DNA of 64,000 bases from Asparagopsis taxiformis (GCA_030407315.1 JALQPE010000582.1:34894-98893); one strand, 5' to 3'; positions 1-11,447 are shown, numbered from the stretch's first letter. Program-made: numbers and translations. The notes: generated from the sequence alone by a model not told the origin.

Positions 1-1768
1 GGTGCATAGTATCAATAGGGAAAGAAGAAAACGGAAAAACAGTGTCAAGTTCCATAACACTTGTCTTCCTCTTAATGCCAGTTTCCACATTGATCTTGCG
101 TTTCTGCGCAGATGTCATGCACGGATTTTCTAACGATTCCCATGTACCATTCACGGACTCTTCTGATCTGCAGTCCAAATTTTCGGGATCATAAAGCCGT
201 TCGTATTTCGATCTCTTACCATTGGATACTCTTATCTTCGAAGGGAAGTAGTAGTGATTTGAACCGCTTAGGCGAAAGCCGACAATCTCGCAGAAGCGAC
301 ACGGACACTTTCCGTTAGATCCTGTAAGTCCGGCAAGTTTAGCTACTGCTGGAGAGTCTCCAGTAACCCATAAAACATGCACACGGACCTTTCGTACTGA
401 TCCATCCCAGAATTTGATCGGCGTTCCTCCGTTGCGATTGATTTTGGATACCTCTTCCAAAAGTGGTTGAAGGAAAGTGTGCAGTAGAACAGGCTCCTTC
501 GGGCCCTTTATGACTCCCAAAGGTATAACATTCCACATGAGGAATCTCATCTGCGGTGGGAGGTTATGGACAAGAGCGACAATTGGCCAACAGTCATATT
601 TCCTGTTTCCATAAGGTTGGAATCCATCACATGATAGGGAAATGAAAATATCGTTTTCTATCATGTCATCACCACCTAGAGATGATACAATTTTCTTGAA
701 CAACCATCCACTGAAAAAGTCATCAATGTATTCCTCACCATCCGCTGACTTGGACTTCTTTCTCCTCTCCATGTAATCATATAGTACCTTACATGTGTTT
801 TCATTTTGGACCCAAGCTCGAATTCGAGGTAGAAGAGGGAGATAATCAAACGAAGTTATCTCGGAAAATTCATCCCTTTCAAGGCAAACAATGCATCCGC
901 TGAAACTTCCCGGTGACTCCGAAATCATAACTCCACCATCGTTTAATTCGATGTCAGCTTTGTTGAGAAGCATGTGTCCTCTACAAGTTAGATAGGAAAT
1001 CGGGAGGAGATTAGAATACTTTGCCATGTTTCGACGTATCGTTTTCCATGACTTGTACGATGAAGAGATATTTTCGAGTACAGTGTCCATCACGGTTGCT
1101 GGAAGAGAGAACTTGACACCAAAGTACACCCATTTCTTATTCGAGTCACACCACGATTTGAATCTCACACGGTTAAAGGCTCTTGTAGAGAAATTGTTAG
1201 TTTCGTTCTGATGATTTTCTGTCTGTTCCATTTCGAGAACTTCATCTTCTTGGGATATAGGGATTGTAGTTAACGGATCTTGAACATCTTGCAGTGCACA
1301 GCTCGGGTCTGCGAGAAGAGAACTCATCTTTTCAAGCGCTTCTTCGGTGGAAGACTCAAACATAAAGGAGGAATCAGAATCCCCTTCGAAACTACTAGAA
1401 CCAGGTCTGCCAAAATCATGACGTTCTGACTCGACATCCGCTTCGTCTCCACTGCAACCTACGTCCTCGTATTGTTCCATATGATTTCCGCCGTTGTTTT
1501 CGTCATATACATCCGTTTCTATACTGCGTAGCCTCTTTGCCTTCATATTTTCGAGCAATCTTTCCTCTTGTAAACGATAGAAGCGATTAGAAACACTCTG
1601 AGAAGCAGAAAAGGTATGCCTTGGCCCTCGTGGTAGCTTGGGGAGGCCGAGAGATGTCCTCTTTCTGTTTGATATCGCACGGTGGCGCTTCATTGTGCTT
1701 TTGTCTACGGGTTTTCCCGGGGGCCGACAACGACATCCATATTCTGCCAAACACACGAATCTGTCCAT
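1..1768 (-). CDS. Tnp2-like (CACTA/KDZ superfamily) DDE transposase, C-terminus beyond window
   Basis: The minus strand is open from an ATG at 1766-1768 to the left edge (589 codons, no stop), so only the window truncates it. A Cys-rich head (C6, C12, C14, then TMKRH ending at residue 29) looks like a small zinc-binding motif. An acidic linker follows. The catalytic core shows CDGFQPYG (Asp about residue 381), WPIV (about 394), NLPP (about 402) and TGDSPAVAKLAG (Asp about 471), then CPCRFC (about 488). This order and spacing match the Tnp2 transposase family of CACTA/En-Spm and related KDZ/Plavaka elements, which cut and paste DNA with a DDE triad. The third acidic residue would lie off the window. 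It is divergent from the gene at 2066. The family is fairly sure; the exact clade is not. Confidence 0.8.
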   Translation of the reverse strand, partial: MDRFVCLAEYGCRCRPPGKPVDKSTMKRHRAISNRKRTSLGLPKLPRGPRHTFSASQSVSNRFYRLQEERLLENMKAKRLRSIETDVYDENNGGNHMEQYEDVGCSGDEADVESERHDFGRPGSSSFEGDSDSSFMFESSTEEALEKMSSLLADPSCALQDVQDPLTTIPISQEDEVLEMEQTENHQNETNNFSTRAFNRVRFKSWCDSNKKWVYFGVKFSLPATVMDTVLENISSSYKSWKTIRRNMAKYSNLLPISYLTCRGHMLLNKADIELNDGGVMISESPGSFSGCIVCLERDEFSEITSFDYLPLLPRIRAWVQNENTCKVLYDYMERRKKSKSADGEEYIDDFFSGWLFKKIVSSLGGDDMIENDIFISLSCDGFQPYGNRKYDCWPIVALVHNLPPQMRFLMWNVIPLGVIKGPKEPVLLHTFLQPLLEEVSKINRNGGTPIKFWDGSVRKVRVHVLWVTGDSPAVAKLAGLTGSNGKCPCRFCEIVGFRLSGSNHYYFPSKIRVSNGKRSKYERLYDPENLDCRSEESVNGTWESLENPCMTSAQKRKINVETGIKRKTSVMELDTVFPFSSFPIDTMH

Positions 1769-2031
1769 TTCCGCTTTCCTGTCACAGCGGTGAGTTTCGA
1801 TGGATGCAAAGAGTTGCAGAATAGTTAGTGCAGACGCAAATCCACTCCGAGCTATCTACTTTTGAACAGAGATTATGCTTACAGTTTTCCTATGGATATA
1901 TTCTGTGATCCATCGAAGACAGAAGAGTGAGCAATTGTGATACGAAAAAAGGGAAAACGGTAAACTGCACCAATGAATCTCCAAGCGAAACAGTTAGATG
2001 GAAAAAGTTCAATGCTGCGTTGAGCTTGGTC

Positions 2032-2039
2032 TATAAAAG
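2032..2039 (+). promoter_or_regulatory. TATA box for the 2066-3124 gene
   Basis: TATAAAAG lies in the roughly 300-bp divergent gap between the transposase start (1768) and the basic-protein gene. It is only 34 bp from the ATG at 2066, which would leave almost no leader if transcription starts about 30 bp downstream. Translation may therefore really begin at the in-frame ATG at 2168. Confidence 0.5.
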
Positions 2040-2065
2040 CTAGTATCGTCGCTAGTTGAGGCTTG

Positions 2066-3124
2066 ATGGAGTTCAGGGAATGTAACAAGCTTTCCTCATC
2101 CGGCATAGGATACTACTTCACAGCAAACCCTGTATCAGCAAAAGACAGTGAAAATCAAACAACCATAATGCCTGAAAGAAGAGGAAACCTCTTTCCTATT
2201 CCACCACCGACTAGGTGCCAAACTGACAGCTTACCTGTTAATGAAAACGGAAAAGGGAAAGATATCTTTCGATTTGTCAATGTTTCTAAGTATCTGTACG
2301 AGTTTATCACGAAGCATAACGCAAAACATGAAGGAGATGAACTTATGACCTACCAGACGTTCACTGACGATTGCACACATCGCCAGCGCAATACCAGAGC
2401 AAAGAACATCATTGCGTCACTATTGAACAAGAACCTCGTCGATGATTTTGGAACCAAGACCTACTGTCAGAGTCTTGCAGAACATCCGCGCGAAATGGAA
2501 AACTTAATCGAACTTGCCTCTCAAAACACTTCCTTGCATGTATTTTCACAGACTGAAAACCACTGGGCAATTAGAAAGCTCATTGAAGAGAGGATGGCAA
2601 CAAGGAAAAGGTCAGCAGAGGGTGCAAGGAAGAGTGGAAGTAGAGAAAGGTCCTGTAACATTCAAGGAAGTATAGGAAATGAGTTGAAAAGGGTCTCAAA
2701 CTGGGAAGGTGGTATCAGATCAGGACGTGTTGCCAAAAAGGATGGTAGAAGTGCAGAAGTTGGCCGCTTACGTACGTTCGCTTCTAGATCGAGGAATCGG
2801 AAGAACTCAAGTTCATTGAAGAAGCCGGAGGAGAGAGTGATCAAAAAATGTATCAGAAAGAAACATTATCAGAATTACAAGGATAGTGATTCCTCTGAGT
2901 CTGCGAATACTTCAAGAACCGGCAGCTCATCTTCTGGAAGCGGATATGGAAGTGAAAAGAGTGAGGAAATATCCGCGAAACCTCTCAAGAGACCTAGAAG
3001 TCCTGAGAAGCGTTCTCAAAAGCATGCAAAAGGAATCAAGAGGAAAACTTACAGGACCAAAGTGAGAAGGGAGAACCACAGGAAAGAAGCGAGCGAGGGT
3101 GATCTAGCCGATCAATCGGATTGA
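2066..3124 (+). CDS. hypothetical basic Ser/Arg/Lys-rich protein next to the transposase
   Basis: ORF of about 352 residues from ATG 2066 (alternative ATG 2168 giving 318 residues, preferred on TATA spacing). I do not recognise the fold. Residues about 75-185 are ordinary mixed sequence, predicted helical. From about residue 185 the protein becomes low-complexity and strongly basic, with Ser/Arg and Ser/Gly clusters and several nuclear-localisation-like runs (KRPRSPEKR, KKCIRKKH), which suggests a nuclear nucleic-acid-binding protein. It is transcribed away from the Tnp2-like transposase with under 300 bp between them. CACTA elements often carry a second, DNA-binding gene (TnpA type), and this could play that part, but that is inference from position only. 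Confidence 0.6.
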   Translation: MEFRECNKLSSSGIGYYFTANPVSAKDSENQTTIMPERRGNLFPIPPPTRCQTDSLPVNENGKGKDIFRFVNVSKYLYEFITKHNAKHEGDELMTYQTFTDDCTHRQRNTRAKNIIASLLNKNLVDDFGTKTYCQSLAEHPREMENLIELASQNTSLHVFSQTENHWAIRKLIEERMATRKRSAEGARKSGSRERSCNIQGSIGNELKRVSNWEGGIRSGRVAKKDGRSAEVGRLRTFASRSRNRKNSSSLKKPEERVIKKCIRKKHYQNYKDSDSSESANTSRTGSSSSGSGYGSEKSEEISAKPLKRPRSPEKRSQKHAKGIKRKTYRTKVRRENHRKEASEGDLADQSD

Positions 3125-3459
3125 AAAGTAAGATAGTTAGCTTACCTGAGTAGATCCAATTGTTCTTCAATTGAATGTGATGCATTAAAGGATATGCGAG
3201 CGGACTCGACAAGTGTGACTTCTCCATCTATCTCTCCCTCAAGCACAGGCTGAAAATGCAAACCTTCCACTCTAGATTATTCCGACTGCTTTTCCCGGAG
3301 AGTGCAAAGAGAGAATGCATAGCTTTAGCCGTTCCACACAATCACCATATGTGAATCTTGTACCGTTGCTGTGGTCTTCTGGTTATACGCAGAATGGACA
3401 GCTGTTGGGAAGTACACCAAATTGCGATGGCGGGAATATTTTTGACGATTTAATTAAAA

Positions 3460-3725
3460 TAGATTATAACATTTAGTTCCAGCTAAAATTGTAAAATTTT
3501 CCAAAATGCGCTTTTCTACATGAAAAACTACCGGCATTAAGCCGGTAGTGAAGCTAGAGCTACTTTCGCATTCGATTTCGCCCTGGACAATGAACCCCAT
3601 CTTTGTGACGACCATTCCACTCCTCTGCAAGTAGTCCACGCCCAGATTCGAACCCGCTGCCCCACGGTCATCCCAGAGATTTTTACCGGCTTGGCTATTC
3701 AACCACACGGAGGGTCGTGGGCACA
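3460..3725 (-). repeat. candidate tRNA-derived SINE
   Basis: On the minus strand an A-box-like TAGCCAAGCCGGT (plus 3685-3697) is followed 44 nt later by a B box, GGGTTCGAATC (plus 3645-3655). This is the internal RNA polymerase III promoter layout of tRNA-derived SINEs. The sequence around the boxes does not fold into a proper tRNA: the T stem does not pair. The downstream body holds a perfect 8-bp hairpin (CTACCGGC/GCCGGTAG, about 3529-3549) and ends in an AT-rich stretch near 3460. The intergenic stretch 3125-3990 shows nothing else. Confidence 0.45.
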
Positions 3726-3989
3726 TGGGGCCTAGAACGTAATATCAATTGGGAACAATCAATCTAGCCAAATGGGCTTCATTTTGATAGAACTATCTAT
3801 CTCTTAGTTCTTTATAATCGAATAGTTCGCAAAGACAGATGCTTTATCATTACGTGTCCGAAACGTGACTTCGTTTCAATTTCCACCGAGCGCCGAGTCG
3901 GAGACATGAACGCTCAACCTTTCCTGCTCACACTCACTTTATCCCAGTCCCTAGGAGCTAAAGAGCCCCCTCTTACTCCGCTCCGTCGA

Positions 3990-4890
3990 TTAAATGATGC
4001 TTCCAGTGGCACCTCTGACCATTAATGGCTTTGACCAGATGTGTCCTCCAGCATTAGATTTACTAGCAAGTCTAAATTTGCAGATGACTTCAACAAGCCC
4101 TCGTTTTCCCTTGGTAGTTGCTTTCCAGGCGAAGCGTATACTGCTGGCACACTTTCGGAAGATGTTGCCGAGTGTCAAGCTTTTTCAAAAATCTCAGCGG
4201 TTCCGATTATCCCTTGTTGTACCCTACGATGCAGAGACAAATTCTGGGTACCTTGCTCGACGACGCAAAAGACTTTCGTCGAAACTTTTTCAGTATCGAC
4301 AGTACCACAGATAATTGGGACAAGTTCCATCTGCAACGTTTGCGAAACTTTTTCGTGGACGAAGCCTTTTCAGATTACAGTACAGATGGTCGATTGCTCA
4401 ATAGCAGAGTTCCAAACTTGCTTGCTATTTCGAAAAGTGTTCCATTCAAGAGCATCATAGGATCCACATGGATGATCGTCTCGCATGGTTTTGTACAATA
4501 TTCCGTTGATTCCGATCTTTCACGTCAATTTATTGTCACCTTGGGGCTCCTACGAGCCTGTGATGACCATTATTTCATTACACTCGCCTACAAAAGTCCG
4601 CGCTTCAAGCCCACAATGATTGGAGGCTATTTGAGAAAAGACTTCTGGCATCATGAAGGCTGCGATCTAGCTCGCATCTGTTGGTCTTGGAAGAAAAGCG
4701 GCCTGATGGCAATAACCGTTTTCGGAAATGCTCGACTACAGTTTCAGTTTTCATGCAAGAAAATTTGCGCAAACCGATTAGCAACTAATGGATATTATTG
4801 ACGAGCTTGCAAGCGACCCCGAGAGACAGAAGCGTGTTCAAACTCAAATCAATGCCATGCTGAAAGAGTCTGGACCGGATTCGAGATAAG
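3990..4890 (+). pseudogene. decayed coding remnant, family not recognised
   Basis: Protein-like sequence runs through three overlapping plus-strand frames. The frame open at 4041 reads SKSKFADDFNKPSFSLG. The frame open at 4118 reads DDAKDFRRNFFSID and VDEAFSDYSTDGRLLNSRVP. Later frames end in ELASDPERQKRVQTQINAML just before a TAA near 4888. Switching frames several times without a clear intron suggests a frameshifted pseudogene. No domain was recognised. The following stretch, 4891-5279, shows no gene I can support. Confidence 0.35.
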
Positions 4891-5279
4891 GAAGGTTATT
4901 TGTCCCATTTTGAAAAGCTTATTTAACTGTGACTGCTGTTGTAGAAAATTAATGGATGCCGGGCAATGCTCACGACTGGAATGAATATATATGGACGAAG
5001 ACAGGGGTGAGCCAATATAATTTGTTGCAAATGTCTACCATCTTGTGTTGCAAGTCCCAAACTGATGGTTCCTGTGATAGTTGTATGAATTTGTAGAAAC
5101 AGAATGGACTAGGAAAGTTCCTGACCCATTTCATGTTCGCATCCCTTGTAAATGTTTTGTTCGCTGCTGTAGTAAAATCGATCGCATTCATTGCACACTG
5201 CTAGCTAACTTCAGCCAAGTCGGTAGACCATGGAGCATCATAGACATTGAACTATTTCAAGCAGAATAATGTGCTTTCG

Positions 5280-5991
5280 TCACGCAATTTGATCGCTCGC
5301 TGTGAGGCAACGATACAATGCCATCAATTTTTCAGTACCGAGTGATTTCAACGTTCGCTGATTTCTTTCCAAGATCCCGTCCGTTCGCCCTTCCTCGACA
5401 TACATATCTGCCATAGGTGCTCTCAACGAATTAATGATAGCGTACGGAGGGCGTTTGACGAAATTGATTGCATCATGATAGTTCTCTGCATTTCCCCATT
5501 GATGGAAGGGATGAAAGCACACGAGCATGAATTCATCGACAAGATTGTCGTCCTGTTCAACATAGCTCTCGAGATCAAACGACAGGGCATGGAACCTATA
5601 AAAGTCACCGACGGCAAATTTGGGCAGCACAATAAGTGTTGTCTATACGCTCTCTGCAGAGGATTTAAGCAGGAAATTAATCTCGGATAATACTGTTCTA
5701 AACACACCGGAATCATAGTCTGCTTGCGGAATGGACACTTGGAACGTGTTTTCGTTTAGAACAGCCTCTGCAAACGGACGGGCAGAGATTCAACCCGCAC
5801 ACTAAGACGCGAGCCCATGCAATTGTGCGGGCTTCAACCGATATTGAGCTTTCGATCGCGTCGATGCAGCATCGTGCTGGATGATTTGTGGATGTGAGCG
5901 GTGCACAGGGTCGCAGGGGACATCTGTTGTGGTAGAAAGACATTGGGGATTTGTTAGAAGAAAACCGACGTGGTGAGTGGTTCGGGTGCAT
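5280..5991 (-). pseudogene. DUF1415 family protein, broken by a frameshift and a stop
   Basis: Read on the minus strand, the N-terminal part carries the GLNLCP signature of the DUF1415 family. The C-terminal part carries the family's other landmarks: LIVLPKFAVGDFYRF, VCFHPFHQW, an RPPYAIINSLRAP block, and an ERNQRTLKSLG tail ending at 5280. The two halves are in different frames. At plus about 5773-5782 a 4-bp unit is doubled (CCGTCCGT on the coding strand), which breaks the frame just after LCP. Further on, a TAG stop near 5647 interrupts the frame just before TTLIVLP. DUF1415 proteins are small, found in bacteria and algae, with no assigned reaction. Both lesions must be real for this to be a dead gene; an assembly error could fake one. 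Confidence 0.7.
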
Positions 5992-6350
5992 GTACGCTGA
6001 ATTATCTTCATAGCTAAAGAGTTGGCGTAACTCTCTAATATCATCAAACAGTCGATGGTGCCTTGTAATCTTTCAGCATGATGAACTTCGAAATCTAAGA
6101 TGGCAGGAGAACATTTATGCCATTCAAACCTACATATTCTGAATTAATCACATTTCCACCTTTATGTCACGTCACGTTTATCATATCCCGTAAGTGCCTT
6201 CAACTTTTTGAATTTGAAATGTCGCGCTCAATACAAATCGAATTTTCGTTTCAATATCTCCCGACCAAGTTTGCAGAGAACTCAACTCACTACTCCTTCA
6301 CGAGACCGTCAAGTCGCTTCCTACCCCAAGCTCGAGTACGACGGCACAAC

Positions 6351-9300
6351 ATGGAAGCATCCTGCGACTGGCTTCTGAAAACGCCCGAACAGGCCGACTT
6401 GTCTTTATTGCGAACTGTGCTCGCGAAACACCGCGCTCAGGATGACACGTTTGATTTACTAGAGCTATCCTCTTTCATGCCGGAGAGAAAAATTTCGCAG
6501 TTCTCCCAGTTCCTTCGCAAAACACTCACACAGGCTAGTGAGAACATCAGCGACGTTCTCGAGGAGGAACATGCGCAGCATATATATGCGATATCGCAAT
6601 TATACACGCAGTCTCAGATATCTTTTGGCTCATCGTGCAGAATAGCGTTACAATCATCTCCCCATCGGTACGAGACGTTGTGGTCGATCTAAACGCTATC
6701 CTCCTCGCGTTGCCAGAGGGTCAGGCGCAGAATCAGGTCGCCAAAATATGCGAGTGGCTCTTCCATTCCGGCGACGATGCACAGCGTGAACTTGTCGTCC
6801 CTCAGACTATGCTCTACTTGCTTCTGATCAGCTTCGGAGACGAGAGCATGTTTGTGCGCAAGGACGATACCAAGCCTGTCAGACCCGGCGGCACTACGGC
6901 AGATGTGAAGAGAGTTTACAAAATGCGTGATGCTTTGAATATGTTTGAGCTGTCTCAAGATGTGCCCGATACAGATACTATTTGAACCTTGCTTTTGTGT
7001 CGTGCCACTTCCGCAATTTATCTCTGTCTTGAAGATGGTCAAAAATTTCTCGCTCACTTTCTCACTTTGGAAGATATTCAAGAAGCCTTCTTCAATGCAC
7101 TCCTCAACCAACTCGCTTTCATTCGAAAATCTCGCGCTGATTTCTTTGGCAGAGTCTTCCTGCTCGAGTGGAAACTGGAAAATTCGCAGTCCATTTCCCG
7201 AATGTTTAGGACTATTACTGAGAAAGCACTTTTTCTGGCACAGAACCGTTTGCATCAAACTTGAGAATAGTCTTGTCAGCTTGTCATGTCAACAAGCGTA
7301 CCAAGGGGGTGGATGAGCTTTTGGATCAAAACATATGTACCAATCTTATTCAAAAAATTCTGATGGTCACCAACCCGTTTGTGCGCCGCAATGCCGTCAT
7401 CATCTTGGCCGAGGCTTTTCTAATTCACACCCCGAGCGCGTTGATGGAAGAAATCGAGAAAGCTATAGCATTCCAATGCGTCAAATTCCTTGATTTGCTT
7501 CATGACCCCTCTCCAATCGTCCGCCGTGCAACAGTCCAGGGCGTTTGTGGTGTAATCGGTCTTTTATGGGAGCTCGTACCTCTTGCTACTGCTAAAAAGA
7601 TGGTCCAGCTCATTACGACAAAGTCGGCATTCGATTCCTCTTCAGCTCAAGTGCGTATTTCTGTCTTTGAGGGCATCAAATCCCTACTGGACAACCATTT
7701 CACAGACAGCCATTTAGCAGTGGCCTTGTCCGGATTGGGCAGTCTCATTGATGACAATATTGAGAGAGTTCGAATTGTTGTTCTTGACCTTCCGGTGGTA
7801 TTGAAAGCACAGAGAATAGTATCAATGCGGTGTTTTGATGCGGTCCCTGTGAAAGATCTTCTCCGGCGCCTTCCGAATGAATCTCCACCAGTCGCCTCGA
7901 GAATAATGAATCTCATCCTGTACTCATATTTTCCGCAGGATAGAACAGGTAAGACCACTGAATATATTTCTGCAAACCAAGTACGGTCATGCTATTCCAT
8001 GCTGGAGAATAGTAACGAGGCCTGCCGATATTTCTACAGGAGTTTGAATCTCTATGAGTCTCTAGGACCGATTTGAGAATTTGCACTGAGATTGTCTGCC
8101 ATAGCAATTGAGGCACCACTCATCACTTCTTCCACTGGGAAACGATCGAAACAGCGAAAGCGAGAACGTCGTAAAGCATCTGGCCGAGGACAGGGAAAAA
8201 GACCAAGGAATAGGTTGAATGACGAAAATGAAGAGCCTCCGGATGTCAACATTCCTCGAAACAGAGATGACCTAGATTCGCAGGACAAAAATCACTTGAC
8301 ACCCCAGATGATATCGATGTCGCCAAGCGTGCAAAAATCAGCAAATGCAGAACTCAACACCTATGTTGAGGAGATTTTTGCTGGTGAAGCTTTGAAACCA
8401 CTGTTGATTCCTCAGGGAAACAACCCTCAATCCCGTGCAGCATGTTGGAGAATCGCCAGCTGCGTATCTCCAGGCAAGGTGAAGCCAATCAACACATTCT
8501 GGCGCGAACAGCTTGATTCAGCTCTTGATTGGCATGAACGCGAAGGGAAAGCAATAAAATATCAAGCAAGCGTGGTGACGTCACTTATTTTCTGTGGTGT
8601 GCGGTGGAATAAGATATCCGAACTTGGGGCGGCATTCTCAAGATGAGCTGATGGTGCAGTTTCAGGCCACCTCGCTCCACGACTGAGCGCAAAGTCAAGA
8701 AAAACAACAAGGAAGTATGGTCGCAGAAAGAATACCGCGACATCAGATTCACAGAAAATTGACTCGAGAGCCTGCGGGTTTGAAGCTAGGGCTACTCTGT
8801 TAAGGGCATTTCGTTCAGCGGCGTTAGAGCTCACCGAAAATTTGGAGTTGAGGGAAGAGTTTTCCGATTCTTGGCAATGTCTTCTCAGAAGTCTGGCTAA
8901 GCTATGAAGGATTTCCCCAGCGGTGCAGTGCAACTCGTGAGTGAAATTTGAAGAGGGTGTCTAGGTGCCATTGACTATGTGCTGGATGATTTTGATACCA
9001 GTGGTGGTACAAGAGATCTCCCTGGCTCTGCATTACTGCTGTAGTGCTCAACGGCGGTATGGCGACTAGTTTTGTGTGCGACAAGCGATACATCTCCTAA
9101 CGCAGAGTTGTTGGGAGAACTTCAAGAAATGTTGAAATGGTGTAGTGGTGTATCACTACTTGAACGAGCATCAAAGGTTGATGAATCATTACTGTATGCA
9201 TTATCCAGGGTATAAGTTGCCCACTACGCAGATGGTATCCGACCTGGATACATCACCAGACCCGATCTGCTTTGTGTCGAATCGTTGGTGAAAAGGGTTT

Positions 9301-10135
9301 CAGATTATTCACGTAGTTCAGATGCGCACAAAATGACGCGTCCTATAGCGGAATTTCTGCGATTGGCATTTCAACTGCAAGAACAATACGTATTCAAGAC
9401 ATCGGCAAACGATGAGGAACAGGATAGCTCCGACCGTCTTGCCCATGAGAAAACCGTGACTTGGTGCTGAGCACATCGTGTAGAATGATGAGTTCCTGTA
9501 AGGTTGCACAGAACAAACTAACAGGTCAGCCTGCAAATCTTGATATACTTGGAGAGTTTTTGAGTGATGTGCTCATTTCATTCTGTGTTCTGGGCAGTAA
9601 CGAAACCTTTCGGAATACGATAAGGGGAACCATGCCGAGCTACCCTACGTCAGTAGACGCGTCAGAAAATAATTTCTTTGCCTCAGTGATTTGCAACATT
9701 TTAAGGAATCCGGTTATAATGGGCCTACGCGGCGGAAAAACATGTCGCTTGCCTCTGAAGTTTTCGAGGAAGTTGTGACTTGGATGAAAAACGATGCGGC
9801 CAAAACAGACTTCCAACAATCCCTGGCTAACCTGTCATGTTTCTTTACCAACTGTATTTTCACATGCTACGAAGACAATGGGGCTCCACAGCCATCCGCC
9901 GTTGAATTTTTTGTGACCATGGAAACAATATTCTCTGTTGAATTTGACAATACAGAGAAAGCGTTCACGGTCACCGAAAGGAACAGAAAGATTCTGCAGC
10001 GGATTTAGGCTTCGATCCAGCTCAAGAAGAGGGGGAAGAAGAGACAAACGAACAGTCGCAACCTGCAACCTACATCAGAAGAGAACTAGCATTGGCAGTA
10101 TGAAGCTCTGCATCTCTAAACGTTGTAAAAATTGA
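6351..10135 (+). pseudogene. NCAPG2: condensin-2 complex subunit G2 (CAP-G2) pseudogene
   Basis: A long plus-strand protein, best started at ATG 6351, resembles the HEAT-repeat subunit CAP-G2 of condensin II, the complex that compacts mitotic chromosomes. The most telling block is 7640-8070, where HEAT helices FDSSSAQVRISVFEGIKSLL, IERVRIVVLDL and SRIMNLILYSYF, then a CRYFYRSL segment, follow the order seen in animal CAP-G2. The gene is broken: a frame change near 6650, an in-frame TGA at 6983-6985, another frame change near 7261, in-frame TGAs at 8074-8076 and 8644-8646, then many stops between 8650 and 9690. Protein-like fragments reappear at 9285-9470 and 9691-10008 (EVVTWMKNDAAKTDF), so decay reaches the C-terminus. 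Several TGA stops could come from CGA (Arg) by C-to-T change. No convincing introns explain the breaks. Confidence 0.75.
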
Positions 10136-10216
10136 AGTTGGCTATTCCTCGCCAAAATTCCTCCAGATGATACTATACAGCCACGATTATGTCCAACATC
10201 AGCTCACAACCAGAAC

Positions 10217-11310
10217 CTACATCAGTATTCGTCGACCAGACAGCGAGTCCATGTCACCCGGTGAAATCGGTGCAACATCCATGCTTTCGTCCGCACCTGG
10301 CGCAGCATAGCCCTGGTACCTTCGTAGCACTTTGAACGCCATGAGCGCCACAGCCAGAAAAACAGCGATGGAAATGCCTTGAAAAAGAACAGTTTGGAAA
10401 GGAATATCTGTTTTCGTCTGAGATTAGACCTACATTGCCAGTGTCAAGATTCTTCTTTCTCACTAGAAACGTCCTTGTTACGGAGGCGAACCTACGCATA
10501 CCGGTCATGCATTCCCGTCGAGTGGCAAGCGGGCCCGGGACAGTGCGGTTGTCTGTCAATGCTTAATATTGTGAAATTGGACAGTAGTAGTCATCAAATC
10601 CCGGAAGTATTACTGCAGCTCCGAAATATTCTACAAGCACTGTGAGCTTACCGTCACTGGCTTCGTGCAATTCCCTCATCACGGTGGACTTTTACGGGGG
10701 ATATAAGCCTTTAAAGACGCCCATCGCGGACAGAGCGACTTAAAGCATTGTGTCATGCGCAGAATACAGCACAACTTGAAACTTTTCGGGGTTCTTGTGG
10801 GAGCACGCCCTTGTCATGTATATTAGTAAGAGCCATGAGCTCTTTGATGTCATTGAGGAGGCCCGAGCGTAAACGATTAACCTCTTTACCGTCGTTCCCA
10901 TACTTCCGAAGCCAATTGGACAAGTTTCTGGCGTGGGACAATAATTCGGGAGTGGCACACTTTTGCAAGGGAACTCCGTGCGCAGAATGTACATTCCAGG
11001 TACCAGATAGATCGGATAGGTCGAATAGAGTAAACACGTCCTTACTACCCGTAACCCTTTTGACCGCATTTAAAACGGCTGCATTTTGGGGATTCACTTC
11101 GCGGAATCGTGCAGAGGCTCTTTTCTCGGTCACGAGAGCGTCATGACTTGGACAGTGTATGTCTGTAATAAGCATGTCTTCCATCTCTGTTGATGTCTTA
11201 TGAACGGGAATGATCTGAATACGATGCGGTAAGCCAAACTCCATTTCGGTGGGGGCATCATGACCAATATGCTCGCCAACGTCGGGGAAACTTGCTATGC
11301 TCTTTAAATC
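10217..11310 (-). pseudogene. histidine acid phosphatase (lysosomal/type-I membrane kind), truncated and frameshifted
   Basis: The minus-strand frame 11244-10753 matches the middle of histidine acid phosphatases: PHRIQIIPVHKT, a CPSHDAL segment, and the RLRSGLLNDI helix. It then shifts to a frame with the catalytic YSAHDTM motif (plus about 10750-10770), and again to VALSAMGVFKGLYPP. A TAA at plus 10691-10693 follows the PP, where the family has Tyr. Farther on, a frame encodes a hydrophobic span (ISIAVFLAVALMAF) followed by a short tail containing GYAAPGADE and ending at 10217, which is the membrane anchor and cytosolic tail layout of lysosomal acid phosphatase. The N-terminal RHGxRxP nucleophile motif is absent upstream, where repeats and the next gene begin. 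So it is a dead, 5'-truncated copy. Confidence 0.7.
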
Positions 11311-11447
11311 TTACAAATATCCTCGATTTACTATTCTGAAAAAAAAGTTCTATGTAATCTCTCTGTATCATCTATGAGACCTCCTCATATCATCCCAAAA
11401 AATCATCAGTGCTCCTTGAATCCTCGTTTTGAACCCATTCGACTCCA

